Shown here in pieces: positions 55,993 through 64,000 of a DNA stretch of 64,000 nt. The notes beneath the pieces were generated by a model. The model made no database searches and was not told the origin of the DNA. It saw only the letters and a program-made list of their open reading frames with translations. The number at the start of each line of letters is the position of its first letter. The stretch's first letter is position 1. The position numbers and the translations under genes were made by a program. The DNA is from Shinisaurus crocodilurus (Eukaryota; Chordata; Lepidosauria; Squamata; Shinisauridae), in NCBI GenBank assembly GCA_021292165.1, contig CM037877.1:132612274-132676273 (forward strand). Direction: 5' to 3'.

Positions 55993-57450
55993 GATTCATA
56001 GATTCATAGATCATAGAGATGGAAGGAGCCTACAAGGCTATCAAGTCCAACCCCCTGCTCAATGCAGGAAACTAGAGGTGGGGTCTCCCATCCAAGTAAT
56101 AACCAGGCCTGACCCTGCTTAGCTTTCCACACTCAGACAAGCTGACAGTGGCGTAGCGTGGGTTGTCAGCACCCGGGGCAAGGCAAGTAATTTGCGCCCC
56201 CTAACCCGTGGATTTTAGCACTCGAGTCTCTTCCACTAGATGGGCCCAAAGGCAAGACCCGGTGGCCAAGGCGAGCTGGAAGGCGGCTTCCACGGGCGCT
56301 TCGGCCCGGCGCTTCACAGGACCCAACGGCAAAGGTCTGGGCGAAAGACGCACTTGGCACCAATCGCCGCAACCCCCGGACATTTTCTCCCCCCCCCAAA
56401 GGACACGACTCGGTTTGCTCCGAGCAATTTAAAAAAAAAAAAAGGCGCTTTTGCAAATATTTAGGTAAGCACAGGACGACTCAGCACTAAGCCAACCAGG
56501 CAAGCGGGCCGAGGGGGGGGGCTCCTGTTTGCAACTCTCCGGGTGCCCCCTACCTAGGCAGAAGGAGGGTGCCGGGGGGCTCCGGGCGCCAGTGACATGT
56601 TGGCAGGCAGCATGCCGGGGCGCCTCCTCCGGGGCAGAGGCTCGCTCCCCGCGCAGCGTGGTGAGAAGGCCGGCGGAGGGGAGCGGCGGCGGCGGCGGCG
56701 GCCGGGCGGGCGGGCGGGCAGCCATTTCCCAGCCACCCTCTTCACTGCCCTATCGATTATGCAGATGGGCCGATCAATCTGCCCTCTGCTGAGCCGAGCC
56801 GGGCGTCGAGGCACTCCTGCCTGCCAGGGCGAGGCGAGGCGAGGCAGGCAGCAGCCCGTCCACCCGCCAGACTCTCCGCCGCGCCGCGCCCGCGCCCGCG
56901 CCCGCGCCGCGCCACTGAAACGCGCCCAGCCCGGCAGCGTCGCCTCCTTCGCCGCCTGGCGGGGCGCCTTCCCCTCCTGCCCGCGTCCGGCCCGAGGCAC
57001 CTGCGCGGCGAGCGACACAAAGTTTGCTGGGGGACCCGATCCAGGCGGGGGGCCGGGCCGGGCCGGGCCAGCCCCATGCAAAGCAGTCCGGGCGGGGCGG
57101 CAGCAAAGTTGCCACTTACGCGGCTGGCGGCGGCGTCCTCCTCCCGCCTTCCTTCCTTCCAGCAGTAGGAGGGGGAGAAGACGACGACGAGGAGGAAGGA
57201 TTCCTTCCTCCTCCTCCTCGTCTTCTCCCCCTCCTGCTGCTGCAGCTCCGGCGAGGCGGTAAATCCCGGGAGGCGGCGGCGGGGCTACAGATCCCATGAA
57301 GGCTGCAGAGAGAGTGAGTGAGCCAGGCAGGGGCAGAGAGCTGCGAGTGCGAGCGCGCCCCCCCCAGATGTTGCGCCCGGTGCGGCCGGCCCCTCCTGCA
57401 CCCCCCACGCTACGCCTCTGCAAGCTGAGCCAACATGAGCCACAGGCCTG
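55993..57450 (-). mobile_element. 5S-headed SINE with CR1 tail, split by a hAT
   Basis: Inverted copy of 15461-15632. 55993-56145 holds the CR1 tail and the 5S part ('ctcccatccaagtaataacc', 'gaccctgcttagctttcc'). The head end 'gagccaacatgagccacagg' is at about 57426-57450. The hAT at 56146-57420 separates them. It lies within the L2 fragment. Confidence 0.9.
56146..57420. mobile_element. hAT transposon with CpG-rich core (family 6)
   Basis: Starts CAGTGGCGTAGCGTGGG and ends CCCACGCTACGCCTCTG (one mismatch), flanked by the perfect 8-bp duplication CAAGCTGA (56138-56145 and 57421-57428), which is SINE sequence. The interior from 56500 to 57400 is very GC- and CpG-rich, with a hairpin at about 57172-57236 made of GAGGAGGAAGGA-type arms. 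The long open frames on both strands, up to 347 codons, reflect composition. No transposase is recognised. Confidence 0.93.
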
Positions 57451-57764
57451 TTCTTGTCTGAGTTGGGAGTGAGAGGTACTGCATTGCAGTGTCTCGCTCC
57501 TACTTGGATGACTGGCTCCAGAAGGTGGTGCTTGGGGAATAGTGCTCCAGTATGGGGTTCCACAGGGGTCAGTTTTGTCCCCCATGCTATTCAACATCTA
57601 CATAAAACCAATGTGGTTATCCTGAGTTTTGGAGTGCACCGTCATCAGTATGCTGATGACACGCAGCTCTATTTGTCATTTTCATCTTCATCAGGTGAAG
57701 CTGTGGATGTGCTAGATTGATGCCTGGCTGCGACAATGGACTGGATGTTCCAGTTTTCTTGATT

Positions 57765-59650
57765 TCTTCAGCAAGTTACTTCCTTTCAACAACAGAATGA
57801 AATTTAATAGGGATAAATGCCAAGTGCTGCACCTAGGGAAAGGAAACCAAATGCAGAGTTACAGAATGGGGGACACTTGGCTCAACAATACTACAAGTGA
57901 GAAGGATCTTGGAATTGTTGTAGATCACAAACTGAATATGAGCCAGCAATGCGATGTGGCTGCAAAGAAGGCAAATGCTATTTTGGGCTGCATTAATAGA
58001 AGTATAGCGTCTAAATCGCGTGAAGTGATAATTCCCCTTTACTCAGCACTGGTTAGGCCTCATCTTGAGTACTGCGTCCAGTTCTGGGCACCACACTTTA
58101 AGAAGGATGTAGACAAACTGGAGAGGGTTCAGAGGAGGGCAACAAGGATGATAAAGGGACTGGAAACAAGGCCCTATGAGGAGAGACTGAAAGAACTGGG
58201 CATGTTTAGCCTTCAGAGGAGGAGACTGAGGGGAGATATGATAGCACTCTTCCAGTACTTGAAGGATTGTCACACAGAGGAGGGCCAGGATCTCTTCTCG
58301 ATCATCCCAGTGTGCAGGACACGGAATAATGGGCTCAAGTTACAGGCACCCAGATTCCGCCTAGTGGAAGACCGACAACCTGGTCTTCTGCGTGGGTTTA
58401 ATGCTAAGGGGGTAGCGAGTCTTAGGGTCGGCCTTCTCTGAGGTCTCTAGCGACTATCACCCTTAGCCTAGAACAAAGGGATAACTTATAGCCACAAAAG
58501 TATCTTTTATAAAACAAGTTTATTTACAAAATTACCTTCACAAACCCAGACCCACGCCAGCAATACAGCTTATCAGTACGGTACAAAGTAGCAAGCAAGA
58601 AGTCTCAAGGACACTGTGATTTCAGGGCTCTCAGCTAGTTAGTTCAGCTCGGGCTCCAGCAGAGGCCCGGTCAACCGCATGCTGCTAGCTGGGTTCTCGG
58701 CGGAGGTCCGGTCTACCCAAGCGGCTAGCTGGGTTCTCGGCGGAGGTCCGGTCTACCCTAGCGGCTTGTGAGTGATTTCAGCTTGGTTTCCCGGGGGTCC
58801 GGTCAACCCAAGCGGCCAGTGATTTCAGCTTGGTTTCCCGGGGGTCCGGTCAACCCAAGCGGCCAGTGATTTCAGCTAGCTGGAGCACGCCGGGTGCTGC
58901 TACCCGGGGTTGCCGATCCCTTCGTTCCTTTACCTTAAGCATGGGGCAAGATTGCTGATCAGGTCCAACAACTCAGTTCTCTTGCGCAGGGTGTTTTATA
59001 CCTTGGTGTTTCAGGTAGCCCCTCCCTCCGTAATCAGGTGGGTTGCCAATCAGGTGGGTTGCCACCCTCCCTGAGGGGCAGCCTTTTGGGTCAGGTGGGG
59101 TGACGCCTTCCCCCTGTGGGGTGGGGTCTCTTTGAAGCCACTTGCTTAATGGTCCTATCTTGTGGTGTTGAATGGTCTTTTCTTATGGGTGCTGAAGTGT
59201 CTGCTCTGGCGAGGTATTCAAGTCTTATGTAGATGGGGCTGATATACGAGAGCATTGACGAACCTGGCGATGCTTCCTGTCTTCCCCCCTGGGGTGATTT
59301 TATGCAGATGTTGTTTGTCCCCTTTGGTCTCTGTGGAGACTGGCTGTCTCCCCCCCCCCTGGGTCTCCTTCCCCCCACCTTGGTGAGTGTGTGTGTGTCA
59401 GAAAGGGGGCTTAGGTTGGCTTTCTCCACACGCCTAAACATCAGGAAAAATGTCCTGACTGTTAGAGCAATAAGACAATGGAACCAATTACCTAGGGAGG
59501 TGGTGGGCTCTCCCACTCTGGAGGCATTCAAGGTGCAGCTGGACAGCCATCTGTCAGGGATACTTTGACCTGGATTCCTGCATTGAGCAGGGGGTTGGAC
59601 TCGATGGCCTTGTAGGCCCCTTCCAATTCTACTTTTCTATGATTCTATGA
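57765..59650 (+). mobile_element. CR1 LINE 3' part, split by a Gmr1-like LTR
   Basis: 57797-58362 encodes the CR1 RT C-terminus: 'MKFNRDKCQVLHLGKGN', 'SEKDLGIVVDHKLNMS' and 'RATRMIKGLETRPYEERLKE', open for nearly 190 codons. The solo LTR at 58363-59430 interrupts it. The frame and 3' end resume at 59436 with 'LNIRKNVLTVRAIRQWNQLP' and finish in 'ggggttggactcgatggcct' and TTCTATGATTCTATGATT. The catalytic part is missing (5' truncation). This CR1 type provides the tail of the 5S-headed SINE. Confidence 0.92.
58363..59430 (-). mobile_element. Gmr1-like solo LTR inside a CR1
   Basis: Homologous along its length to the 38870-40048 LTR, 1068 bp with fewer tandem units. It is flanked by the 5-bp duplication CGCCT (58358-58362 and 59431-59435). 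The CR1 sequence is continuous across the insertion once one copy of the duplication is removed, which fixes the LTR ends exactly. Confidence 0.95.
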
Positions 59651-60190
59651 TTCCTTGTCCTTTCACTAGTCATGCTCCCCATGGCAGTCATTTTGTAACC
59701 AGCCACGCCATCCATGGCAGCCATTTTGTGGTGGTGCCCATAACAGTTTCTCATATTTCCAGATGTGCCCATGGATTCAAAAAGATTGGGGACCCGCCAC
59801 AGTCTAATTTTATATCTATATATATAAAAGAAGAAGTCCTGACTGACTGACTGACTGACTCATCAACGCCCAGCTCTAACCGTTTAATCTAGGAACGTGA
59901 AATTTTGAAGGAACATTGGTTTTATGACTTCTATGAACATTTCTTTTATATATTTTTTTCTTTTGTGGTGTTGCTCTGCTTTGCAGGCAGGATCTTAAAG
60001 ATCCTGTGTCTCAGTCTCCTGTTTATATGGTATGACTTCCTGGATGCTACTGTATAAGAATGGCTTCTGTGTTGCTCTGAGGATATCACCATCACCATCA
60101 CCATCACCATCACCATCACCATCATCCATGATCTAGAAGTTTATGTGCTCCTGTTTCCCCCTTTCTGTAGTATGGTTTGTTAGCTGCTAC
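59651..60190. mobile_element. Possible hAT end, Helitron-like start and CACCAT microsatellite
   Basis: 59690-59800 ('ggcagccattttgtggtggt' to 'aaaaagattggggaccc') resembles the right part of a hAT. At 59817 'TCTATATATATAAAAG', preceded by A, then a GACT-repeat and 'ctcatcaacgcccag', looks like the 5' end of an animal Helitron. I found no 3' hairpin with CTRR, so this is tentative. (CACCAT)n occupies about 60086-60124. Confidence 0.35.
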
Positions 60191-60194
60191 AGAT

Positions 60195-60260
60195 TATAAT
60201 TAATTAATTAATTTCATTTCTATACCGCCCAACAGCTGAAGCTCTCTGGGAAGTTCACAA
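60195..60260 (-). mobile_element. L2-type 3' tail fragment
   Basis: 'ttaattaattaatttcattt' followed by 'ctataccgcccaacagctga' and 'agctctctggg', the same tail as inserted at about 35342-35400. Confidence 0.75.
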
Positions 60261-60299
60261 CAGTCCATACAATAAAATCAAGATAAAACCAACAATAAA

Positions 60300-60957
60300 A
60301 CCAATATTGTAATTAAAAAATTTAAAACCAAAATTAAAAACACAGTTTAAAATATATAATACTAAAGGTTAAGATTGGTTCTGTGTGTTACTGTGTGGAT
60401 TTATTCCTCCCCCCTCCCCCCCATTTTGCTGTTCAGCCATTACATAAAGTTAAATGTCCTCTGTTTCCCCTTTCTTTGAAATAGGTTCCTACTGGGGAGC
60501 AGAGAGATGTGGGGTCAAAGCACTGCATAACTGTGTTGTGGTGTGGATCAAACCCAAGCTCTCCTTTGCAATCACAATCTCTGTCCTGTGACTTGGCTAT
60601 TCACCTCAGTGTGCCTCTATGTGAAATGGATTTCTGCTTGGGTCTCCCCCTCCCCCCCCACGCGTTGTTTAATCTTGGATAAGTAGGAATTTCCAAGAAT
60701 AACACATTCCCCAACCCTGGCTTGCCATCATTTCTGCTCTCAGTCAGCCATCATAGCATTCCTCAGGCAGCAAGCATCCTCAGTTGTGTCCTGTCCTCCT
60801 TTGCTCCACTCTGCTGACCTGCACTCTGCCCCACCAACCCCAGGTCCCTAGGCAAGCAGACCATGGGATTGTTCAGATTCTCCCCTTCTGAACAGCGCTT
60901 GACCTCAAAAGGGGAAGTCAGAGATCTGACCATCCTCCCGCCACCATTTCCCCCCAT
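60300..60957. other. No recognisable feature
   Basis: No supported gene or repeat boundary. Confidence 0.4.
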
Positions 60958-60959
60958 TT

Positions 60960-62513
60960 ATTTATGAAAATATTTTTTTTATTGATTGTGAGTTTCAATA
61001 AATCAAAACAAAAACAAAATAAAAACCATAAAAAATAGAATAAGATAAAGTATTACAGTTTACTTACATGAGATTTGAATAGATCAATTACAATAGATAT
61101 GCATGCAATGTATACCCCTATATATTTTATATAAAGCAAGATATATTATCCGTAGGCATAGCTATAGACTTCAACAAAGGCAGACTAAATATCCATATAT
61201 TTATCCATTTGTAGATTACGTCTAAAGGGCACCCATTCAAAAATTGAAAGTGTCGTTAAGTCCTCAACCCATTGTGTTATCGAAGGTGGCCGTTTGTTCT
61301 TCCAATGTTGTTGTAATATTAGTCATTTAGCTGTCAGAAGGGTGTGGAAAATCTACCAGTATTTATGTTGACCTTGCATTACGTTGCAAGAAGTAGGTAG
61401 ATAGTTAAGAAGAACATGCACATCAGTAAATACTAAAGAGCTTTCCGTCACAAAGTTTATCAGTATTATACCTCCTCCCCAAAAGAGGTGGCCATTGGGC
61501 ATTGCTAAAACATATGGGTAAGAGAAGCATTAGCTGTATTACACCTCCAACAGTTAGCTGATTTAGACAAACCCTTACTAAGAAGACATTGTGGCATCCA
61601 ATATACATGGATGGAACATACGTTTTTGCTGAATTAGACATAACCGAAGATCCATTAACCATTCTGAGATATATGCCAATATAGCAATCCATTGATTGTC
61701 CTATCTTGCCCAATCTAATTCGCTATTCCATTCTTGCTTAAGACCCTGTGTATCATATTTATTCACCGATAGATATTTATGTGGGTCGATATAACTGCTC
61801 AGCCTCAATCAATGCTTCCAACAGCAACGGGAACTCTGAAGCTGTAAAAGCAGCAGGGCCAAACCTAGATTCTAGCAAATGTTTCAATTGCACATATTGC
61901 CATTCAGTTGTGGTTGACAAATCAAATTTATCAAAATTGTGATAAATTATCATCGGCACCAACTAACTGATCCAAAGTAAAAATCAGCTTATCCGTTGAA
62001 GTCCACCAGACAAACGTTTTCTTACCAATTTTAAATCTGGGTTTCCCCATAGTTAATTTTGTGTGCGAAAATGAATCACACTGTAATTGACGTGATACTA
62101 GGTGCTGTACCTCTCTTACCCCCATAACTCTGGGAGTTACCCACAGTTTTTAGTATAGGCTTTAGTATATCAAGAGCCCAGGTCAATCAAGTTGGGGAGA
62201 GGATTCAAACTTGAAGATTCCAAAACTAACCAGGGGGGGAAGTCTAATCTGAGCAGAAAAGACCAAAATTTAGTACAAGTCGACAAATAAGCCTGATGAT
62301 ATAAAGCAAGATTAGGGAAGCCAAATCCACCCTCCTTGATCAGAAGTTGCATCTTTTTCAAAGATATTTGTGGTGGAGCCAAAACCCCATAAGAATTTAT
62401 GAAACAAAGTATTAAGTTTTTGGAAATACTTGCCAGGTATAAATAGAGGAATACCACATAAAACATAAACTATCTGAGGCATTATATTAATCTTGATTGT
62501 ATTTACCCTAACT
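60960..62513 (-). mobile_element. L1 LINE ORF2 3' part, decayed
   Basis: The minus frame 62170-62466 has 'PPQISLKKMQLLIKEGGFGF' and 'PNLALYHQAYLSTCTKFW', the C-terminal part of L1 ORF2. Around 61490-61570 the minus strand reads 'SANCWRCNTANASLTHMF' and then QCP, the L1 cysteine motif, with a stop replacing the expected Trp. The 3' untranslated region runs to about 60960, with 'ttattgaaactcacaatcaa' near its end. 5'-truncated, many stops. Confidence 0.85.
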
Positions 62514-62670
62514 TACAAAATATATAGGGGCATACATTGCATATGTATCTATCGTAATTAATCTATTCAAATGGTTGTGTAAGAAAACTGAAATACTTCA
62601 TCTTATTTTTTTAATGGTTTTTTTTAATTTTGTTTTCATTTATTGAAACTCACAATAAAAATTAATGAAA
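62514..62670 (+). mobile_element. L1 3' end in the opposite orientation
   Basis: Homologous, as a reverse complement, to about 60975-61140: 'aaatatataggggcatacat' and 'tttattgaaactcacaataa' are found in both. A second 3' end of the same L1 family lies head to head with the minus-strand copy. Confidence 0.8.
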
Positions 62671-62679
62671 AAATGTTCT

Positions 62680-64000
62680 TGGGGGTTAGTTCAGATGACC
62701 TGTCTTTCTCCATTACATGGTGTTTGTATTATTATTATTTTTTGGTGCTTTTTTTTTCTGCAACCCATAGAAATTGATTGCACGTCTTAATGCATGTTAG
62801 AGTATACAGATACCATGTTTTCAATAAGCTTGGTGGTGCATGATGCCAGAGCACAGTAGTCTAAATGTCCATTATTTATTGACAAAAATTATGAGAGAGA
62901 AAAACTGGTCACCTGAATCCATTATCAGAGGTTCTCAATGAGATCATTTAATGTATTGACTTGGCCCACCTTCACCTATTCTATGTCTTCTTATATGTGA
63001 CCAGCAGACAACACCTTTATCTTCATCCAAGCCAAGAGGTGCTCAGGTACTTTTTTTTAAAGTTGCAAATGATATAGGCAAACTCAGTGCTCAGCACTGT
63101 CTTTTCATGATGCAGTGGAAGGTGTCTTCCAGTAGTATATTTCTCTTGCCTGAGCAGGGGGTTGGACTCAATGGCCTTGTAGGCCCCTTCCAACTCTATG
63201 AAATATGAAATCTAAGACATTTCCCTTTTCTTGCATCTCCCCATATTTAGCAGGATTCGCAGTGAAACCTTTAGGCCACAGGTTCTGCCCCATAGCTTGA
63301 GGCATGGACGCACACAGAGATGTCACTGCTGCCTTACCAAGTCTCATCCAAGCAATGGATACCCTGTCTGAATGTACGGTATGTACTAAACAACAAACTC
63401 CACATCTTTGTTAACTACAGAGCCCTGGAATACATTTCTACATTTTTCCTGGGCAGGAATGTATTGTCCTGTTTACCCAAATACTCTCAAGCCCCCCCCC
63501 CCAACAAGCAAATGTGAGTAAGTACCATTTTTGTCTTCTTCTTTTTAATTCAACAAGCACACCTTCTTGGAACAATTCAGAGATATTTTTGAGTTGAATT
63601 TTTAAAATTAAGAGGCAGGAGAGATCCATAATTTTGCACCAATGTTTGTCAGAAATACATAGACACATCATAGCACAGCACTAAATTGCTAGGAAACATT
63701 GCAACAGATTTTGAGTTGGCACAAACTTGTTTTGCTACAAGGCAAATCCTTGTTGATGTGTCAGGTTTCACCTTTTGTAGATGTAAGCATAGGTGACTTG
63801 CACTTTCTCTGCCCACACTTCCAGGCATGTTTTGCTAATGCAGAGGAAAAAATGCACATCTCTGCACAAACCCCATTTCCTTTGGAAGAGACCCAGGAGC
63901 ATGGAGAGAGGAATTGCTGGTTACGCATGCTTCCTTATTCCACCATTCTGAGAATTATTGATTTGGCACTTTATCCTTCTGACTACAGATTATTTGGTCC
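62680..64000. other. Mostly unassigned; one CR1 3' end
   Basis: 63152-63205 ('gagcagggggttggactcaa' and 'tggccttgtaggccccttcc') is a plus-strand CR1 3' end, followed by 'ctatgaaatatgaaatct'. No gene is supported in the rest. Confidence 0.6.

Larger units (their letters stand above)
55590..57760 (+). mobile_element. L2 LINE fragment interrupted by a SINE and a hAT
   Basis: The left part 55590-55992 encodes L2-type RT blocks 'VVRPLLKKSSLDPENLNNFR' and 'DPFQLGFRPGFGMESALVVL', reaching 'INHGILLG'. The right part from about 57457 resumes with 'LSELGVRGTALQC' and carries the active site YADDTQLYLSF at about 57647-57680. The break is filled by an inverted 5S-headed SINE, itself split by a hAT. Frames are broken by stops and shifts, and the 5' and 3' ends are missing. 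Confidence 0.88.

Noticed and set aside
56554..57597. 347-codon minus-strand frame in CpG-rich DNA
   Set aside because: It crosses the right terminus and target duplication of a hAT element and runs into L2 and SINE sequence, so it cannot be a single gene. High GC content explains its length.

Overview
The window is animal nuclear DNA, most likely from a squamate reptile (lizard). The evidence is the repeat mix: CR1, L2 and L1 LINEs, tRNA-headed SINEs with L2-like tails, a 5S-rRNA-headed SINE with a CR1 tail, many small hAT transposons with 8-bp target duplications, and Gmr1-type Ty3/gypsy elements. The species call is inference from repeat style. I see no prokaryotic signals, no CRISPR array and no intact host protein-coding gene.

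The only host gene recognised is a dead flavin-containing monooxygenase (FMO) on the minus strand, at 28331-37074. Exons equivalent to vertebrate FMO coding exons 3, 4, 5 and 7 lie in order, with GT/AG splice sites and (except exon 3) canonical lengths. Exon 3 has an 8-nt deletion, exon 4 an in-frame TGA, exon 5 a 236-bp SINE insertion and exon 7 an in-frame TGA. Exon 6 was not found between exons 5 and 7, and exons 2, 8 and 9 were not found.

The most notable element is a young, apparently complete Ty3/gypsy retrotransposon at 38870-45891 (minus strand). It has two 1179-bp LTRs differing at about six positions, a 5-bp target duplication, a primer binding site, a polypurine tract, and TATA and poly(A) signals. 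One uninterrupted gag-pol frame of about 1599 codons has the order SCAN-like capsid, zinc knuckle, protease, integrase, reverse transcriptase, RNase H. Integrase upstream of RT is the hallmark of Gmr1-like elements, the group from which the SCAN domain of vertebrate transcription factors is thought to derive. Two further solo LTRs of the family (37792-38661 and 58363-59430) have their own target duplications.

Layout: 1-3960 hAT plus CR1; 3961-19838 mostly unassigned DNA with hAT copies, SINEs, a solo ERV-like LTR and palindromic MITEs; 19839-24006 three copies of one hAT family; 24007-28330 unassigned; 28331-37074 FMO pseudogene with hAT and SINE insertions; 37792-45891 Gmr1-like LTR and full element; 47516-51430 L1 and other LINE remains; 52196-55267 a 3-kb DNA transposon with an internal duplication; 55590-59650 a nested stack (L2 broken by a 5S-SINE that is broken by a hAT, next to a CR1 broken by a Gmr1 LTR); 59651-64000 Helitron-like, L2 and L1 remnants.

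All similarity statements come from reading the sequence and remembered family features. No database search was run.
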